Below are positions 41,628-50,951 of a stretch of DNA of 64,000 nucleotides, one piece after another. Source of the stretch: an uncultured Desulfovibrionaceae bacterium (GTDB taxonomy: Bacteria > Desulfobacterota > Desulfovibrionia > Desulfovibrionales > Desulfovibrionaceae); contig CALUZB010000022.1 of NCBI GenBank assembly GCA_944325195.1, positions 1 to 64,000 on the forward strand. Direction: 5' to 3'. Each line of letters begins with the position of its first letter. Position 1 is the first letter of the stretch. The notes under the pieces were generated by a model. It was given only the letters and a program-made list of their open reading frames with translations. It was not told where the DNA came from and did not search any database. Both the position numbers and the translations under genes were made by a program.

Positions 41628-41746
41628 GTGTACTTCTCCGCCATACACTCATGGAGTGCATGATTATCAGCATAGTTTGATTATTGGGATTTTTTATGCT
41701 ATTAGGTTAAAAAAATGATAACGTAGAGCATGGCGGAGAAGTACAC
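41628..41746. mobile_element. MITE-like element, 119 bp with 17-bp perfect terminal inverted repeats
   Basis: GTGTACTTCTCCGCCAT (41628-41644) and its exact reverse complement (41730-41746) bound an AT-rich core. The core has a small CACTC-ATG-GAGTG hairpin near the left end and no coding capacity. This is the form of a miniature inverted-repeat element or an internally deleted insertion sequence. A convincing target-site duplication is not visible. It sits in the promoter position of the decayed UPF0174 gene. The family is not assigned. Confidence 0.55.
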
Positions 41747-42020
41747 TTTCCTGCCACTTCGGAAAGAGGAATTTTATTCTGAATATTGTCTTTAAATAGC
41801 TCGTTGCAGCCAATCATACCTGTATCAGGCAAAATCGAAAAACCCACCGGGAACGGGATTCTGAATTACAACTAAATAACCAGCGCATCAGGAAGCTGTT
41901 TTTGAATCAGGCTTTCTAACAGTGCTTCTTGCGCGTTACCATAAGTGCATGGGCGGAAACTGGAGCTTCCGGTTTCCGCCCAAAGAAGTCGATGTATTTG
42001 TGATTGAACACTTGTAGGAT
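41747..42020. other. Spacer between the MITE-like element and ilvD
   Basis: No gene is apparent in this spacer. The only clear structure is the long hairpin at 41951-41981. Confidence 0.35.
41951..41981 (-). terminator. Strong hairpin after ilvD
   Basis: GGGCGGAAAC (41951-41960) pairs with GTTTCCGCCC (41972-41981), and the inner TGGA/TCCG bases extend the stem almost to a 3-nt loop. It lies 39 bp after the ilvD stop. No T-run follows on either strand, so it may act as a Rho-type or transcript-end stabilising hairpin. Confidence 0.45.
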
Positions 42021-43691
42021 TTACCTGATTATTGCTCCGCCGGCCGCTGACCCTACATCACGGGCATACCGACGCAAAAACCTTGACTTGACGTTAGGCT
42101 GTCGGGGGCTTGCATTTTGGCGGCGACTAGCCAGTTCTTCCTCGCTTACCAACAGCTCAAGCCTGCGGGCGGGGATATTGATTTCAATTTCATCACCGTC
42201 CTGCACCAGAGCAATCGGTCCGCCTTCAGCCGCTTCAGGTGAAATGTGCCCTATAGACGCCCCCCTGGTTGCGCCGGAAAAACGCCCGTCCGTAAGCAGG
42301 GCCACGCTGGAGCCCAGCCCCATTCCCGCTATGGCTGCAGTGGGGGCAAGCATCTCCCGCATTCCCGGGCCGCCTTTGGGCCCTTCGTAGCGAATGACCA
42401 CAATATCGCCCGCTTTTACCTCGCCGTTTAAAATAGCTGTGGCCGCAAGCTCTCCGCTGTCGTACACCTTAGCCCGTCCTTTGCGTTGCATCATTTCCGG
42501 GGCAACAGCCGACTGCTTCACCACCGCCCCGTGGGGCGCGATGTTCCCCTTAAGCACAGCAATTCCGCCCTCCTTGGAGTATGGATCATCTATTGGCCGA
42601 AGCACATCGCGATTAGCTATATGTGGGCGGCAAGTCTCAAATCGTTTCAGATTTTCGCCTAAACTGCACCCGGTTACAGTCAACACGGATGTATCAATCA
42701 AACCGGCGGAATTTAGTTCAGAAAGCACCGCCATAATCCCCCCGGCCCGATTCAAGTCTTCCATATAATAAGGTCCGGCAGGAGAAAGTTTGCACAGGTT
42801 CGGGGTAATCCGGCTTAACTCGTCAAACAAATCCAGGTTGACCGGCAATTCCGCCTCAGCGAAAATAGCAGGTAAATGCAGCACCGTATTGGTTGAACAG
42901 CCGAGGGCCATATCGGAGATAACCCCATTGCGAATCGCTCCTTCCGTTACTATATCGCGGGGCAAAATGTTTTTCTCAAGCAATTCCATTATCTTGGAGC
43001 CGGCCTGCTTAGCCAGGCGTACCCGGGCCGCCGACACCGCCGGAATAGTGCCGTTGCCGGGAAGAGCCAGGCCTATGGCCTCGGCCAGGCAGTTCATGGA
43101 GTTGGCAGTAAACATCCCGGCACATGAACCGCAACCAGGACAGGCGTTTTCAGCCATATGTTCCAGCTCTTCCGCGCTCATTTCTCCTTTGCTTACCCGC
43201 CCCACGCCTTCAAACATCGATACAAGATCAGTATCACGACTTCCGCCGGGCAACATAGGGCCGCCCGACACCAGTAATGCGGGGATATTCAAACGCAGCA
43301 TAGCCATCAAGGCGCCGGGCACCGATTTATCGCAATTGGGAATACATACCAAGCCGTCAAAGGGGTGAGCTGTTGCCATAATCTCAATGCTGTCCGCTGT
43401 GAATTCACGACTTGGCAGAGAGAAACGCATTCCGGCATGGCCCATGGCGATGCCGTCGCACACCGCAATACAGGGAAACTCTATAGGGGTTCCCCCGGCT
43501 GACCGTATTCCCGCTTTGACCGCATCGGCGATGATATTTAAATGAACGTGCCCGGGAACAATTTCATTGGCAAAGTTAGCCACCCCGATCAATGGTCTTT
43601 CCATTTCCTCACGGGTAAGCCCTAAAGCATACATTAATGAACGGTGCGGGGCCCGCTCCGGGCCAAAAGTCATCTGCTTACTTCTTTTCAT
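42021..43691 (-). CDS. ilvD: Dihydroxy-acid dehydratase
   Basis: IlvD removes water from 2,3-dihydroxy-isovalerate and its homologue, the third common step to valine, isoleucine and leucine, using an iron-sulfur cluster. The cluster cysteines appear in [20 protein letters not shown] near residue 120 and [20 protein letters not shown] near residue 190, and the C-terminal region has [20 protein letters not shown]. The 556-residue length is normal. The ATG is supported by a GAGG upstream. It stands alone between two hairpins; no ilvBNC partners are seen nearby. Confidence 0.97.
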   Translation of the reverse strand: MKRSKQMTFGPERAPHRSLMYALGLTREEMERPLIGVANFANEIVPGHVHLNIIADAVKAGIRSAGGTPIEFPCIAVCDGIAMGHAGMRFSLPSREFTADSIEIMATAHPFDGLVCIPNCDKSVPGALMAMLRLNIPALLVSGGPMLPGGSRDTDLVSMFEGVGRVSKGEMSAEELEHMAENACPGCGSCAGMFTANSMNCLAEAIGLALPGNGTIPAVSAARVRLAKQAGSKIMELLEKNILPRDIVTEGAIRNGVISDMALGCSTNTVLHLPAIFAEAELPVNLDLFDELSRITPNLCKLSPAGPYYMEDLNRAGGIMAVLSELNSAGLIDTSVLTVTGCSLGENLKRFETCRPHIANRDVLRPIDDPYSKEGGIAVLKGNIAPHGAVVKQSAVAPEMMQRKGRAKVYDSGELAATAILNGEVKAGDIVVIRYEGPKGGPGMREMLAPTAAIAGMGLGSSVALLTDGRFSGATRGASIGHISPEAAEGGPIALVQDGDEIEINIPARRLELLVSEEELASRRQNASPRQPNVKSRFLRRYARDVGSAAGGAIIR

Positions 43692-44022
43692 TATCCAAAC
43701 CTCAATACTGAACGAGAGAAAACAAAACCGTTTGAACTAAATATACTCCCGTCCACAATTTCAACAAAACACAGCGGAATTATTGTTCCGACCGGAAGGG
43801 AAAGTGTCGCTTTAGCTTTGCCTGCCCCTGGAAACAAAACTTAGCCTCAACAACACCACCCAGACAATACCTGCAGCTGCCCGCTCTCACTTTCCGGACG
43901 AATGGTATTGCAAGCCGGTTTTTATCAAACTGCACAAATAATTACGGTGAAGGCTGATGCGCGAGCGGCAGCTTACGCCGCCGCTCGCGATTGCGTTATA
44001 ATCAGGTAACTATCCGGAACGC
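43692..44022. other. Spacer between the Sel1-repeat gene and ilvD
   Basis: This 331-bp spacer holds no gene. It contains the Sel1-gene hairpin (43960-43989) and a short CGGAA/TTCCG repeat near 43779-43794. The ilvD promoter should be in its right half on the minus-strand reading, but no clear boxes stand out. Confidence 0.35.
43960..43989 (-). terminator. Strong hairpin after the Sel1-repeat gene
   Basis: CGCGAGCGG (43960-43968) pairs with CCGCTCGCG (43981-43989), and the stem continues with C-G, one mismatch, then GC/GC around a TTAC loop. It lies 33 bp past the stop codon of the minus-strand gene. No T-run follows. Confidence 0.45.
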
Positions 44023-45327
44023 TTACATAGGCATGGTTTTAGGCTTCCAGTCTTGGGCTCTGCGCTCAACCGCCTTGCGTTGCTGCTCACTAAGCTGCTG
44101 CCCTATACCTGTGCGCATACCGCGCGTTTCCTCTACCGGCTCGGTAGCCTCGGCAAGCACAGCCCAATAGTATGCCTCGTTGATATCCTTTTTTACGCCC
44201 ATACCTTCATAATACATACCCGCTAAACGGAACATGGCCACCGTATCGCCCCAGGTCGCAGCCTGACCAAACCAGTGTGCCGCCCTTTCCAGATCTCTTG
44301 TCGTGCCGATTCCCTGGAAATAAAGCTCACCCAAAAAGCCTTGGGCTATAGGCAATCCTGACTCTGCGGCCTGTTTACAAAAGGTAAAGGCTTCAGATTC
44401 ATTTTTTGCAACGCCACGCCCGCTAATCAAGCAATCGGCCAGAAAGAACTTAGCCAGAGCAGAACCCTGATTGGCGGCTTTACGTAGCCAGGCCACGCCT
44501 TCTGCCGGATTTTTGTTGCTTTCAAGCAGAATAGTCGCCAAATTTACTTGCGCCCGCACGTTGCCGGCATTGGCCGGGCCTTGGTAAAGCCTGATCGCTT
44601 CGTCAATATTCTGGGGCACCCCCTCGCCTTTGGCATATTGCGTGGCAAGCGCAAACTGAGCAATGCCAAGCCCCTGGTCAGCGGCTTTTTTAAAATACTC
44701 CGCCGCCTTGGCCGAATTCTGTTGCACGCCGGCGCCCGTTGCATAAAGCATCCCCAAGCTATACAAGCCGTTGGGGTCGTTCTGAGCAGCCGCCTGTTCA
44801 AACAGTTGGCGGGCTTTATTTTCATCGCGGGGTACCACCCGCCCCATAAAATAATATTTTCCAAGCGCGGCCACGCCCGGAATGTATCCTGCCTCGGAAG
44901 CTTCCTGGGCCATACGCAAGCCGGTTGCCGCCGCTTTATCTTCCCGATGGTACAGCAATAACTCCGCCAGCACATACTTGCCCTCCACTACGCCGGCTTC
45001 CGCCGCTGTTTTGGCGTAGAGCGCGGCCTTATCCACATCAATGGGCTCACCACCATTGTAGTAATAAAGGGCAAGACTGGCGTTGGCTGCTGCGTCTCCC
45101 GAAGCGGCATGCTTTTCAGCATCACTCAATTCTGATTGGGATTTAATCGGCTTAACATCGCCCGGCATCACAACAGGGGCGGGTTGCGTAGCGTTCTGAG
45201 AGGTCACAGAGGGCTGCTCGGCCGTGCCCACCGGCGCAGTGGGCTCACTGTCCACCGCCTCCTTTGTTCCACACGCAGAAGTTATGAGAAAAATGCTCAG
45301 ACAAAATATCGGCAAAATGCGTTTCAT
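44023..45327 (-). CDS. Sel1-repeat (SLR) lipoprotein
   Basis: The 434-residue protein has a lipoprotein signal (ILPIFCLSIFLITSAC, lipidated at C19) and a Pro/Thr-rich linker. About nine Sel1-type TPR-like repeats follow from residue 70 to 415, for example LYSLGMLYATGAGVQQNSAK and AAHWFGQAATWGDTVAMFRL. Sel1 repeats form alpha-solenoid surfaces for protein-protein contacts; envelope SLR proteins act in diverse roles, so no specific function is claimed. A GGAG site supports the start. It is transcribed away from the ech operon. Confidence 0.85.
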   Translation of the reverse strand: MKRILPIFCLSIFLITSACGTKEAVDSEPTAPVGTAEQPSVTSQNATQPAPVVMPGDVKPIKSQSELSDAEKHAASGDAAANASLALYYYNGGEPIDVDKAALYAKTAAEAGVVEGKYVLAELLLYHREDKAAATGLRMAQEASEAGYIPGVAALGKYYFMGRVVPRDENKARQLFEQAAAQNDPNGLYSLGMLYATGAGVQQNSAKAAEYFKKAADQGLGIAQFALATQYAKGEGVPQNIDEAIRLYQGPANAGNVRAQVNLATILLESNKNPAEGVAWLRKAANQGSALAKFFLADCLISGRGVAKNESEAFTFCKQAAESGLPIAQGFLGELYFQGIGTTRDLERAAHWFGQAATWGDTVAMFRLAGMYYEGMGVKKDINEAYYWAVLAEATEPVEETRGMRTGIGQQLSEQQRKAVERRAQDWKPKTMPM

Positions 45328-46090
45328 ATTAACTCCAAAAATGACGGCACTTCATCCGCAAATACAGGACGGCAACCAACGTTCGCACGTCCATTTCAAG
45401 GTTTATCAGCCGATTGTTGCAAATCAGGCTCAGGCGTTGCACATGATTCAAAAATCATTTCATAACTGCCTTCCAAAGTCAGACTCTCATCTGCCACACC
45501 GGCAAACCCCCTGGCCGAAAACTGCGATTTTCAGCGACGTGAACCGTGTAAACGGCCGCCAGGCAAATTTATGAAATGAGCTACAGGTTGACTATACCTC
45601 TAAATCAATTATTAGAAAAGAGTTAAGCCCGGTTTTTCCAAATCGGATACTTTATCATTTATGCAACATTAATATATTTGCATCTATCAAATAGTGATTT
45701 TATTCACAATTATCTTCAAGATATAACCATTAATAATTTATGAAGATTGCTCACAATCCATGTACTTAAAATCACAAAATTTCAAGCCTATCTATTGACT
45801 AAATTTAAAAAGCAGGATAGCCAATAATCGGTGGTTGAGGGCAGTTGGTCAATCACGGCTTACCCTGTCTCTGTTGTTAGCATCGTATGCCACATGCCGT
45901 CAGATTTGAAATCTTTCAAGGTGGGGTTTTGAATTTTTGAGGCCAAAGCCTTGTGAAAGATTTCTTGAGTCTGCACAGCATAAATCAGGCGTGCATCATA
46001 TATGCTGAATGCCTGATGGCAAACGTGCCGACCAGCGGCGGGCAACCATTGACCAGCGAATAAAATTTTTTAAACTGTTTAGAGGTGACT
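45328..46090. other. 763-bp divergent gap between the Sel1 gene and echA
   Basis: This is the longest gene-free stretch in the window. Its centre, about 45595-45830, is markedly AT-rich. It holds the CRP/FNR-like palindrome at 45692-45709 and a TTGACT box at 45795-45800 with TAGCCA 17 bp later (weak). A 61-codon minus-strand frame at 45860-46045 has no support as a gene. The long leader between these boxes and echA (46091) is unexplained. Confidence 0.5.
45692..45709. promoter_or_regulatory. CRP/FNR-family-like operator upstream of the ech operon
   Basis: TAGTGA-TTTTAT-TCACAA matches the dyad TTGTGA-N6-TCACAA recognised by CRP/FNR-superfamily regulators, with one mismatch in the left arm. 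As I recall, Desulfovibrio HcpR uses this consensus for energy-metabolism genes. It lies about 380 bp before echA and 365 bp before the Sel1 gene, so which side it serves is open. Confidence 0.4.
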
Positions 46091-48049
46091 ATGCTTGATG
46101 GCTTGGCTTTTGCCTGCATTGCGCTCCCCATTCTGACGGCGGTGCTGGTGCTTCTTTTCCGGGCCTGCTCAATCAGGAAAGCGCTTGTTGTTGCAACCGG
46201 GGTTATTTTGGCGATTGCTTCCTTGTGTCTTGCCAAAACCGGTGCATTCCTGCTCACGGCCGACACCATGCTTGGGATCAAAGTGGACAGCCTGATTTTG
46301 CTGCTCGATTTTGTTCTGATGGCGGTGATTCTTATTCTCGGGTTACGACTTACAAACTGGATTATCGTTTGTTTAGCTGCGGCCCAAATTGCCGGAATGC
46401 TTTATATTGAAGGTTTTATCGGGGTTGGTGATACCGCCCCTATTCTGCCCAAGCTTGGCCTGTTTGCAGATAACCTCTCTTTGATAATGGTGCTGGTCAT
46501 CTCGCTTGTCGGCTCACTGATCTGTATATATGCCCTGGGATATATGCGCGTACATGAGGAGCATCTACATCTGGAAAAGTCGCGTCAGCCGCGCTTCTTC
46601 TTTTACATGCTGATGTTTTTGGGCGCCATGAACGGCTTAGTGCTGGCAAACAACCTGCTCTGGCTGTTCTTCTTCTGGGAGTTGACCACCCTGTGTTCGT
46701 TCATGCTGATCAGCCATGACGGCACTGACGAAGCCCGACGCAACGCCACCCGCGCCTTGTGGATGAACATGCTTGGCGGCATGGCTTTTGTGTTCGCTCT
46801 GATGTTGCTGAAAAAGGCAAACGCCGAACTTTCGGTACTTGCCCTGATTTCCAGCGGCAACACCCTTTATCTCATGCCCATTGTCCTGTTGTGCTTTGCC
46901 GGGTTCACCAAATCCGCACAGGTGCCCTTCCAGAGCTGGCTGTGCGGGGCCATGGTTGCGCCTACCCCTGTATCCGCCCTGCTGCACTCTTCAACCATGG
47001 TCAAGGCCGGCGTGTTTATTGTGCTGCGCTTGGCTCCAGGGTTTGAAGGCACATGGTTCTCGGTAGTTCTGGCCGTTTTCGGCGGGTTCACCTTCCTGGC
47101 CACTTCTGCTCTTGCAGTGGGCCAGAGCAACGGTAAGAAAGTGCTTGCTTACTCCACCATTGCCAACCTGGGCCTGATTATCGCCTGCGCGGGTATTAAT
47201 ACTCAGGCCGCCATTGCCGCCGCCATTATGATCATTGTGTATCATGCCGTGTCCAAGGCACTGCTCTTCCTCTGCGTGGGGGCCATTGAGCAGCGCATTG
47301 AGTCCCGCAACATCGATGACATGCGCGCCCTGTATCGGGTAATGCCGCGCACAGCCGTTATTACCGCCATAGGCATTGTCAGCATGATGCTTCCGCCTTT
47401 CGGCATGTTGCTGGGTAAATGGATGGCCATTGAATCAGCCTTGAACATGAATTTTGCCATGCCCATTGTTATCAGTATGCTCGCCTTCGGTTCCGCCCTT
47501 ACCGTGTTGTTCTGGGGGCGTTGGGCGGGGATGCTGCTTGGCACAAGTTCCCCCAGTCCGGTTCGGGTCAGTGAAGGGCAGCCTTGCACGATCAGCTTTG
47601 TCCTGATGGTTCTGACAATAACGGCGGTGCTGGCCTCTCTGCTTTCACCGCTGCTTTATACTGCCTTGGTCAAGCCGGCCACGCTTATAGCCGCGGGCCC
47701 GGACAGCGGCTACTCTGTTTGGGGAGCTTTGGGAGCATTTTACAATAATACCGGAATGTTTGCGGTCTACCCCCTGTTTATTGCCATTGCCGCCGGGTTC
47801 GTCTGGGCCATGCGCGCCGCGAAAAAGGCATCCAAGTTACAGGGAGCGGATCCCTTCCTCTCCGGAGCCAACGCTAAGGCTGAAGACGGCGAGGCCGGTT
47901 TTATCGGGCCCATGCGGATTATAACTACACCGACAATGGGGAACTATTATCTGTCTAATATTTTCGGCGAAGGCAAACTGACCGGCACAGCCAACGCGGT
48001 TGCCATCACCTTGCTTGCGCTCATGGCTGGAGGTGTAATGTGGAACTGA
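46091..48049 (+). CDS. echA: Ech hydrogenase subunit A (NuoL/MrpA-like antiporter subunit)
   Basis: EchA is the large ion-translocating membrane subunit of the energy-converting [NiFe] hydrogenase, which evolves H2 from reduced ferredoxin while pumping ions. The 652-residue protein has about fourteen to sixteen hydrophobic helices and the proton-channel signature of the Nqo12/13/14 family: FWELTTLCSFMLISHD with its glutamate, FTKSAQVPFQSWLCGAMVAP with the membrane lysine, and SALLHSSTMVKAGVFIVLRL. I use the ATG at 46091, 6 nt after AGAGG; a GTG two codons earlier also fits. The 3' end overlaps echB by 10 bp. Confidence 0.94.
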   Translation: MLDGLAFACIALPILTAVLVLLFRACSIRKALVVATGVILAIASLCLAKTGAFLLTADTMLGIKVDSLILLLDFVLMAVILILGLRLTNWIIVCLAAAQIAGMLYIEGFIGVGDTAPILPKLGLFADNLSLIMVLVISLVGSLICIYALGYMRVHEEHLHLEKSRQPRFFFYMLMFLGAMNGLVLANNLLWLFFFWELTTLCSFMLISHDGTDEARRNATRALWMNMLGGMAFVFALMLLKKANAELSVLALISSGNTLYLMPIVLLCFAGFTKSAQVPFQSWLCGAMVAPTPVSALLHSSTMVKAGVFIVLRLAPGFEGTWFSVVLAVFGGFTFLATSALAVGQSNGKKVLAYSTIANLGLIIACAGINTQAAIAAAIMIIVYHAVSKALLFLCVGAIEQRIESRNIDDMRALYRVMPRTAVITAIGIVSMMLPPFGMLLGKWMAIESALNMNFAMPIVISMLAFGSALTVLFWGRWAGMLLGTSSPSPVRVSEGQPCTISFVLMVLTITAVLASLLSPLLYTALVKPATLIAAGPDSGYSVWGALGAFYNNTGMFAVYPLFIAIAAGFVWAMRAAKKASKLQGADPFLSGANAKAEDGEAGFIGPMRIITTPTMGNYYLSNIFGEGKLTGTANAVAITLLALMAGGVMWN

Positions 48050-48906
48050 GTATCTTCTCCCTGATCGTTGCATTGATCTTGTTGCTGCTTTCCCCGCTCG
48101 CAGGGGGATTTGTCACCGGGGTTGACCGCAGGCTTACCGCCTGGCTGCAATCGCGCTATGGCCCGCCTCTGCTCCAGCCGTTTTATGACGTGCTCAAACT
48201 GCTGGGCAAAGCGCCGATGATCGTCAATTCCTGGCAGGTGCTTTGCGCTTACATTTACCTCGCTTCCGCGATTATTGCCCTGTTTATCTTCTTCCTCCAG
48301 GGCGACTTGCTGCTTATCTTCTTTGTAGTGACCGTGGGTGCGGTAGCTCAGGTAATGGGGGCTATGACCGTGAACTCGCCGTTCGGCCAGACCGGCGCCC
48401 AGCGTGAACTGTTGCAGATGCTGGCTTATGAGCCTCTGCTGGTAATGGTATTTGTCGGTATGGCCAAGGCGGCCGGCAGCTTCAACATATCCGACATCAT
48501 GAATGTGCAGGAACCGCTGTTGTTCTCATTGCCGCTGTTGTTTGTGGTGATGATGATTGTCATGCTGATCAAGCTGCGCAAGTCGCCGTTCGATATCTCC
48601 AGTTCCGGGCACGCTCACCAGGAAATCGTCAGCGGTATTCATACCGATTATTCCGGGCCGCAACTGGCTTTGCTGGAAATCGGACACTGGCTGGAAGTGG
48701 TGCTGTTGCTCGGCATCACCGCCCTGTTCTGGACCTCCCAGACTACCGGCATTGTGGGTGTGGTGCTGATTATCATTGAAACCTATTTTGTGGAAATTCT
48801 CATTGATAATATCTCCGCCCGCATGACCTGGAAGTGGATGCTGCGCACTTCACTTTGCATGGGCATGGTACTGGCTCTGGTCAACATTTTCTGGCTGTAT
48901 TATTAA
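48040..48906 (+). CDS. echB: Ech hydrogenase subunit B (NuoH-like)
   Basis: EchB is the membrane subunit that links the peripheral hydrogenase to the ion channel, homologous to complex I NuoH. The 288-residue protein has about eight helices and the conserved cytoplasmic loops: GGFVTGVDRRLTAWLQSRYG and PPLLQPFYDVLKLLGK near the N-terminus, then GAQRELLQMLAYEPLLVMVF near residue 120 and KSPFDISSSGHAHQEIVSGI near 185. The start is GTG, overlapping the end of echA (TGGAGG site inside echA), typical of coupled translation. Confidence 0.94.
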   Translation: MELSIFSLIVALILLLLSPLAGGFVTGVDRRLTAWLQSRYGPPLLQPFYDVLKLLGKAPMIVNSWQVLCAYIYLASAIIALFIFFLQGDLLLIFFVVTVGAVAQVMGAMTVNSPFGQTGAQRELLQMLAYEPLLVMVFVGMAKAAGSFNISDIMNVQEPLLFSLPLLFVVMMIVMLIKLRKSPFDISSSGHAHQEIVSGIHTDYSGPQLALLEIGHWLEVVLLLGITALFWTSQTTGIVGVVLIIIETYFVEILIDNISARMTWKWMLRTSLCMGMVLALVNIFWLYY

Positions 48907-48924
48907 TGATAACAGGAGACTGCT

Positions 48925-49425
48925 ATGGGTCTTATCAATAAACTAATTAACAAAAGCCGTTTGAAGTCGCCCTGGGTGGTGCATTATGACTGCGGTTCGT
49001 GCAACGGCTGTGATATTGAAGTGCTGGCCTGCCTGACACCGGTGTACGACCTCGAACGTTTCGGGATTGTGAATGTGGGCAACCCCAAGCACGCCGACGT
49101 ATTGCTGGTTACCGGTACGGTGAACAAACGGAATCAGGCGGTGCTGAAGAACATTTATGACCAGATGCCTGAACCGAAAGCAGTAGTGGCCATCGGCACC
49201 TGCGGAATGAGCGGCGGCATGTTCCGCGACTGTTATAACGTGATTGGAGGCGTTGACCGAGTTATTCCGGTTGACGTGTATGTGCCCGGTTGTCCGGCTA
49301 AGCCGGAAGCGATAATTGACGGGGTGGTCAAAGCGCTTGAACTGGTAAAAGCCAAGCTGGAAGGCGCCCCGGCATCACGCCCAAACTCCCCGGAAGATCC
49401 CAAACCTGAAATAGATGTGGCTTAA
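48925..49425 (+). CDS. echC: Ech hydrogenase subunit C (small subunit, NuoB-like)
   Basis: EchC holds the proximal [4Fe-4S] cluster of the hydrogenase. Cluster cysteines are seen in DCGSCNGCDIEVLACL (C23, C26), in AIGTCGMSGGMF near residue 92 and in VPGCPAKPEAIIDG near 122. The 166-residue length is normal, with an acidic C-terminal tail (SPEDPKPEIDVA). The start is well supported by AGGAG. It follows echB by 18 bp. Confidence 0.95.
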   Translation: MGLINKLINKSRLKSPWVVHYDCGSCNGCDIEVLACLTPVYDLERFGIVNVGNPKHADVLLVTGTVNKRNQAVLKNIYDQMPEPKAVVAIGTCGMSGGMFRDCYNVIGGVDRVIPVDVYVPGCPAKPEAIIDGVVKALELVKAKLEGAPASRPNSPEDPKPEIDVA

Positions 49426-49447
49426 CGCCGCTGGTGAGGATAATGAC

Positions 49448-49840
49448 ATGAACGCTTTGGAAAACGTAACCGAAGTAAGCCTGGAAAATGTGCGCGAACA
49501 GGTATCCGACATTATTAAACAAGGCTGGCGCTTCGTCACCATTACGGCTGTTGATCTGAACGAGAACGAGCTTGAGTTCCTCTATCATTTCCACAGTCCC
49601 GAATTTGACATCAAACACTTACGCCTTACCTTCCCTAAAGGCACAGTGGTTCCATCCATTTCCGGCGTTTTATTCTGCGCCCTGCTGGTGGAAAATGAAA
49701 TAAAAGATTTGTTTCACGTCGATTTTGACGGACTGGTGCTTGATTATAACGGCACGTTTTACACCAACCTGGATGAACTTGACGAGGGTGAGCGCATCAC
49801 CGCTCCCTTTGCCACTTTCACTGCCGTACAAAAGAACTAA
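49448..49840 (+). CDS. echD: Ech hydrogenase subunit D (NuoC-like)
   Basis: EchD is the small accessory subunit corresponding to the 30-kDa (NuoC) protein of complex I. The 130-residue product shows a weakly conserved alpha/beta pattern (GWRFVTITAVDLNENELEFL, HLRLTFPKGTVVPSISGVLF, FHVDFDGLVLDYNGTFYT). I use the ATG at 49448, preceded by GGTGAGGA; an earlier ATG at 49415 overlaps echC and has no ribosome site. Assignment rests partly on its position between echC and echE. Confidence 0.88.
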   Translation: MNALENVTEVSLENVREQVSDIIKQGWRFVTITAVDLNENELEFLYHFHSPEFDIKHLRLTFPKGTVVPSISGVLFCALLVENEIKDLFHVDFDGLVLDYNGTFYTNLDELDEGERITAPFATFTAVQKN

Positions 49841-49858
49841 GGAATAAGGTGAGACGTT

Positions 49859-50938
49859 ATGTCCAGAACAATAATCCCGTTTGGCCCGCAGCACCCGGTA
49901 CTGCCCGAGCCACTGCACCTCAAGCTGGTGGTGGAAGACGAAATTGTGACAGAGGTTATCCCAAACCTCGGCTATGTGCACCGCGGCCTGGAAATGCTGG
50001 CTAAAGTGCGCGATGTGCATCAGATGATTTATGTGGTTGAGCGTGTCTGCGGTATTTGCTCCTGTCTGCATGCGCTGGCCTACTGCCATGCCGTTGAAAA
50101 ACTGTATAACCTGGAAATTCCGCCCCGGGCCCAGTATCTGCGGATCATCTGGTCAGAACTGCACCGGATGCACAGCCATATGCTCTGGCTGGGGCTGTAC
50201 GCTGAGTCGTTCGGCTTTGAAAGCCTGTTTCTGGCCTTCTGGAAGGTACGCGAACGCATTATGGATATCATGGAAGCCACTGCCGGCAACCGGGTAATCA
50301 TTTCCACCAACATCATCGGCGGAGTACGTCGCGACATCAGCCCGGAGAATCTGCGCTGGATCATGAATGAAATGGATCTGGTGGAAAAAGAGTTCAAGCA
50401 ACTGATGAGCACCATGCTGAAAGACTATACTGTGGAGTCGCGCACCCGCGGTAAGGGCTATCTGTCCAAGGAAGACGCTTACGCGCTGGGGGCCTGCGGC
50501 CCCACCCTGCGTGGAAGCGGCTGGGCTATTGACTCGCGTATGCTTGCTTACGACGCCATCAAAGACATTTCCTTTGAGCCGGTTGTGGAACACGATTGCG
50601 ACTCCTACGCCCGCAGCGCCGTGCGCTTCCGGGAAGTGTTGCAGTCAATAGACATTGTGCGCGAATGTATCTCCAAAATTCCGGATTCGGAACTGGCTGC
50701 ACCGGTAAAAGGTAACCCGCCGGCGGGCGAGGCATGGTCAAATGTAGAGCAGCCACGCGGCGAACTATTCTATTATGTGAAGAGCGACGGCACTAAAAAC
50801 CTGCCGCGTGTGCGCATAAGAACCCCCACTTTCGCCAATATCCCCCCTCTGCTGGCCATGCTGGGCGGTTGTGAGTTGGCGGATGTTCCGGTAATCACCC
50901 TGAGCATTGATCCCTGCATCAGTTGTACGGAAAGATAA
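49859..50938 (+). CDS. echE: Ech hydrogenase subunit E ([NiFe] large subunit, NuoD-like)
   Basis: EchE binds the Ni-Fe site. The two CxxC ligand motifs are present: RVCGICSC near residue 62, and DPCISCTER as the very last residues of the 359-residue protein. Ending at this motif means there is no cleavable C-terminal extension, so no maturation protease should be needed. The opening IIPFGPQHPVLPEPLHLKLV and the loop GYVHRGLEMLAKVRDVHQM match group 4 hydrogenases and NuoD. The start has an AAGGTGAG site. It is followed 13 bp later by echF. Confidence 0.96.
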   Translation: MSRTIIPFGPQHPVLPEPLHLKLVVEDEIVTEVIPNLGYVHRGLEMLAKVRDVHQMIYVVERVCGICSCLHALAYCHAVEKLYNLEIPPRAQYLRIIWSELHRMHSHMLWLGLYAESFGFESLFLAFWKVRERIMDIMEATAGNRVIISTNIIGGVRRDISPENLRWIMNEMDLVEKEFKQLMSTMLKDYTVESRTRGKGYLSKEDAYALGACGPTLRGSGWAIDSRMLAYDAIKDISFEPVVEHDCDSYARSAVRFREVLQSIDIVRECISKIPDSELAAPVKGNPPAGEAWSNVEQPRGELFYYVKSDGTKNLPRVRIRTPTFANIPPLLAMLGGCELADVPVITLSIDPCISCTER

Positions 50939-50951
50939 AAGGGGAAATAAT

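Noticed and set aside
45423-45441. Possible sigma-54 promoter (AGGC...TTGCA with correct spacing)
   Set aside because: It lacks the T of TGGC, points to echA from 650 bp away, and single -24/-12 matches are frequent by chance.
45860-46045. 61-codon minus-strand frame before echA
   Set aside because: It has no ribosome site, recognisable domain or conserved motif; kept only as unexplained spacer sequence.
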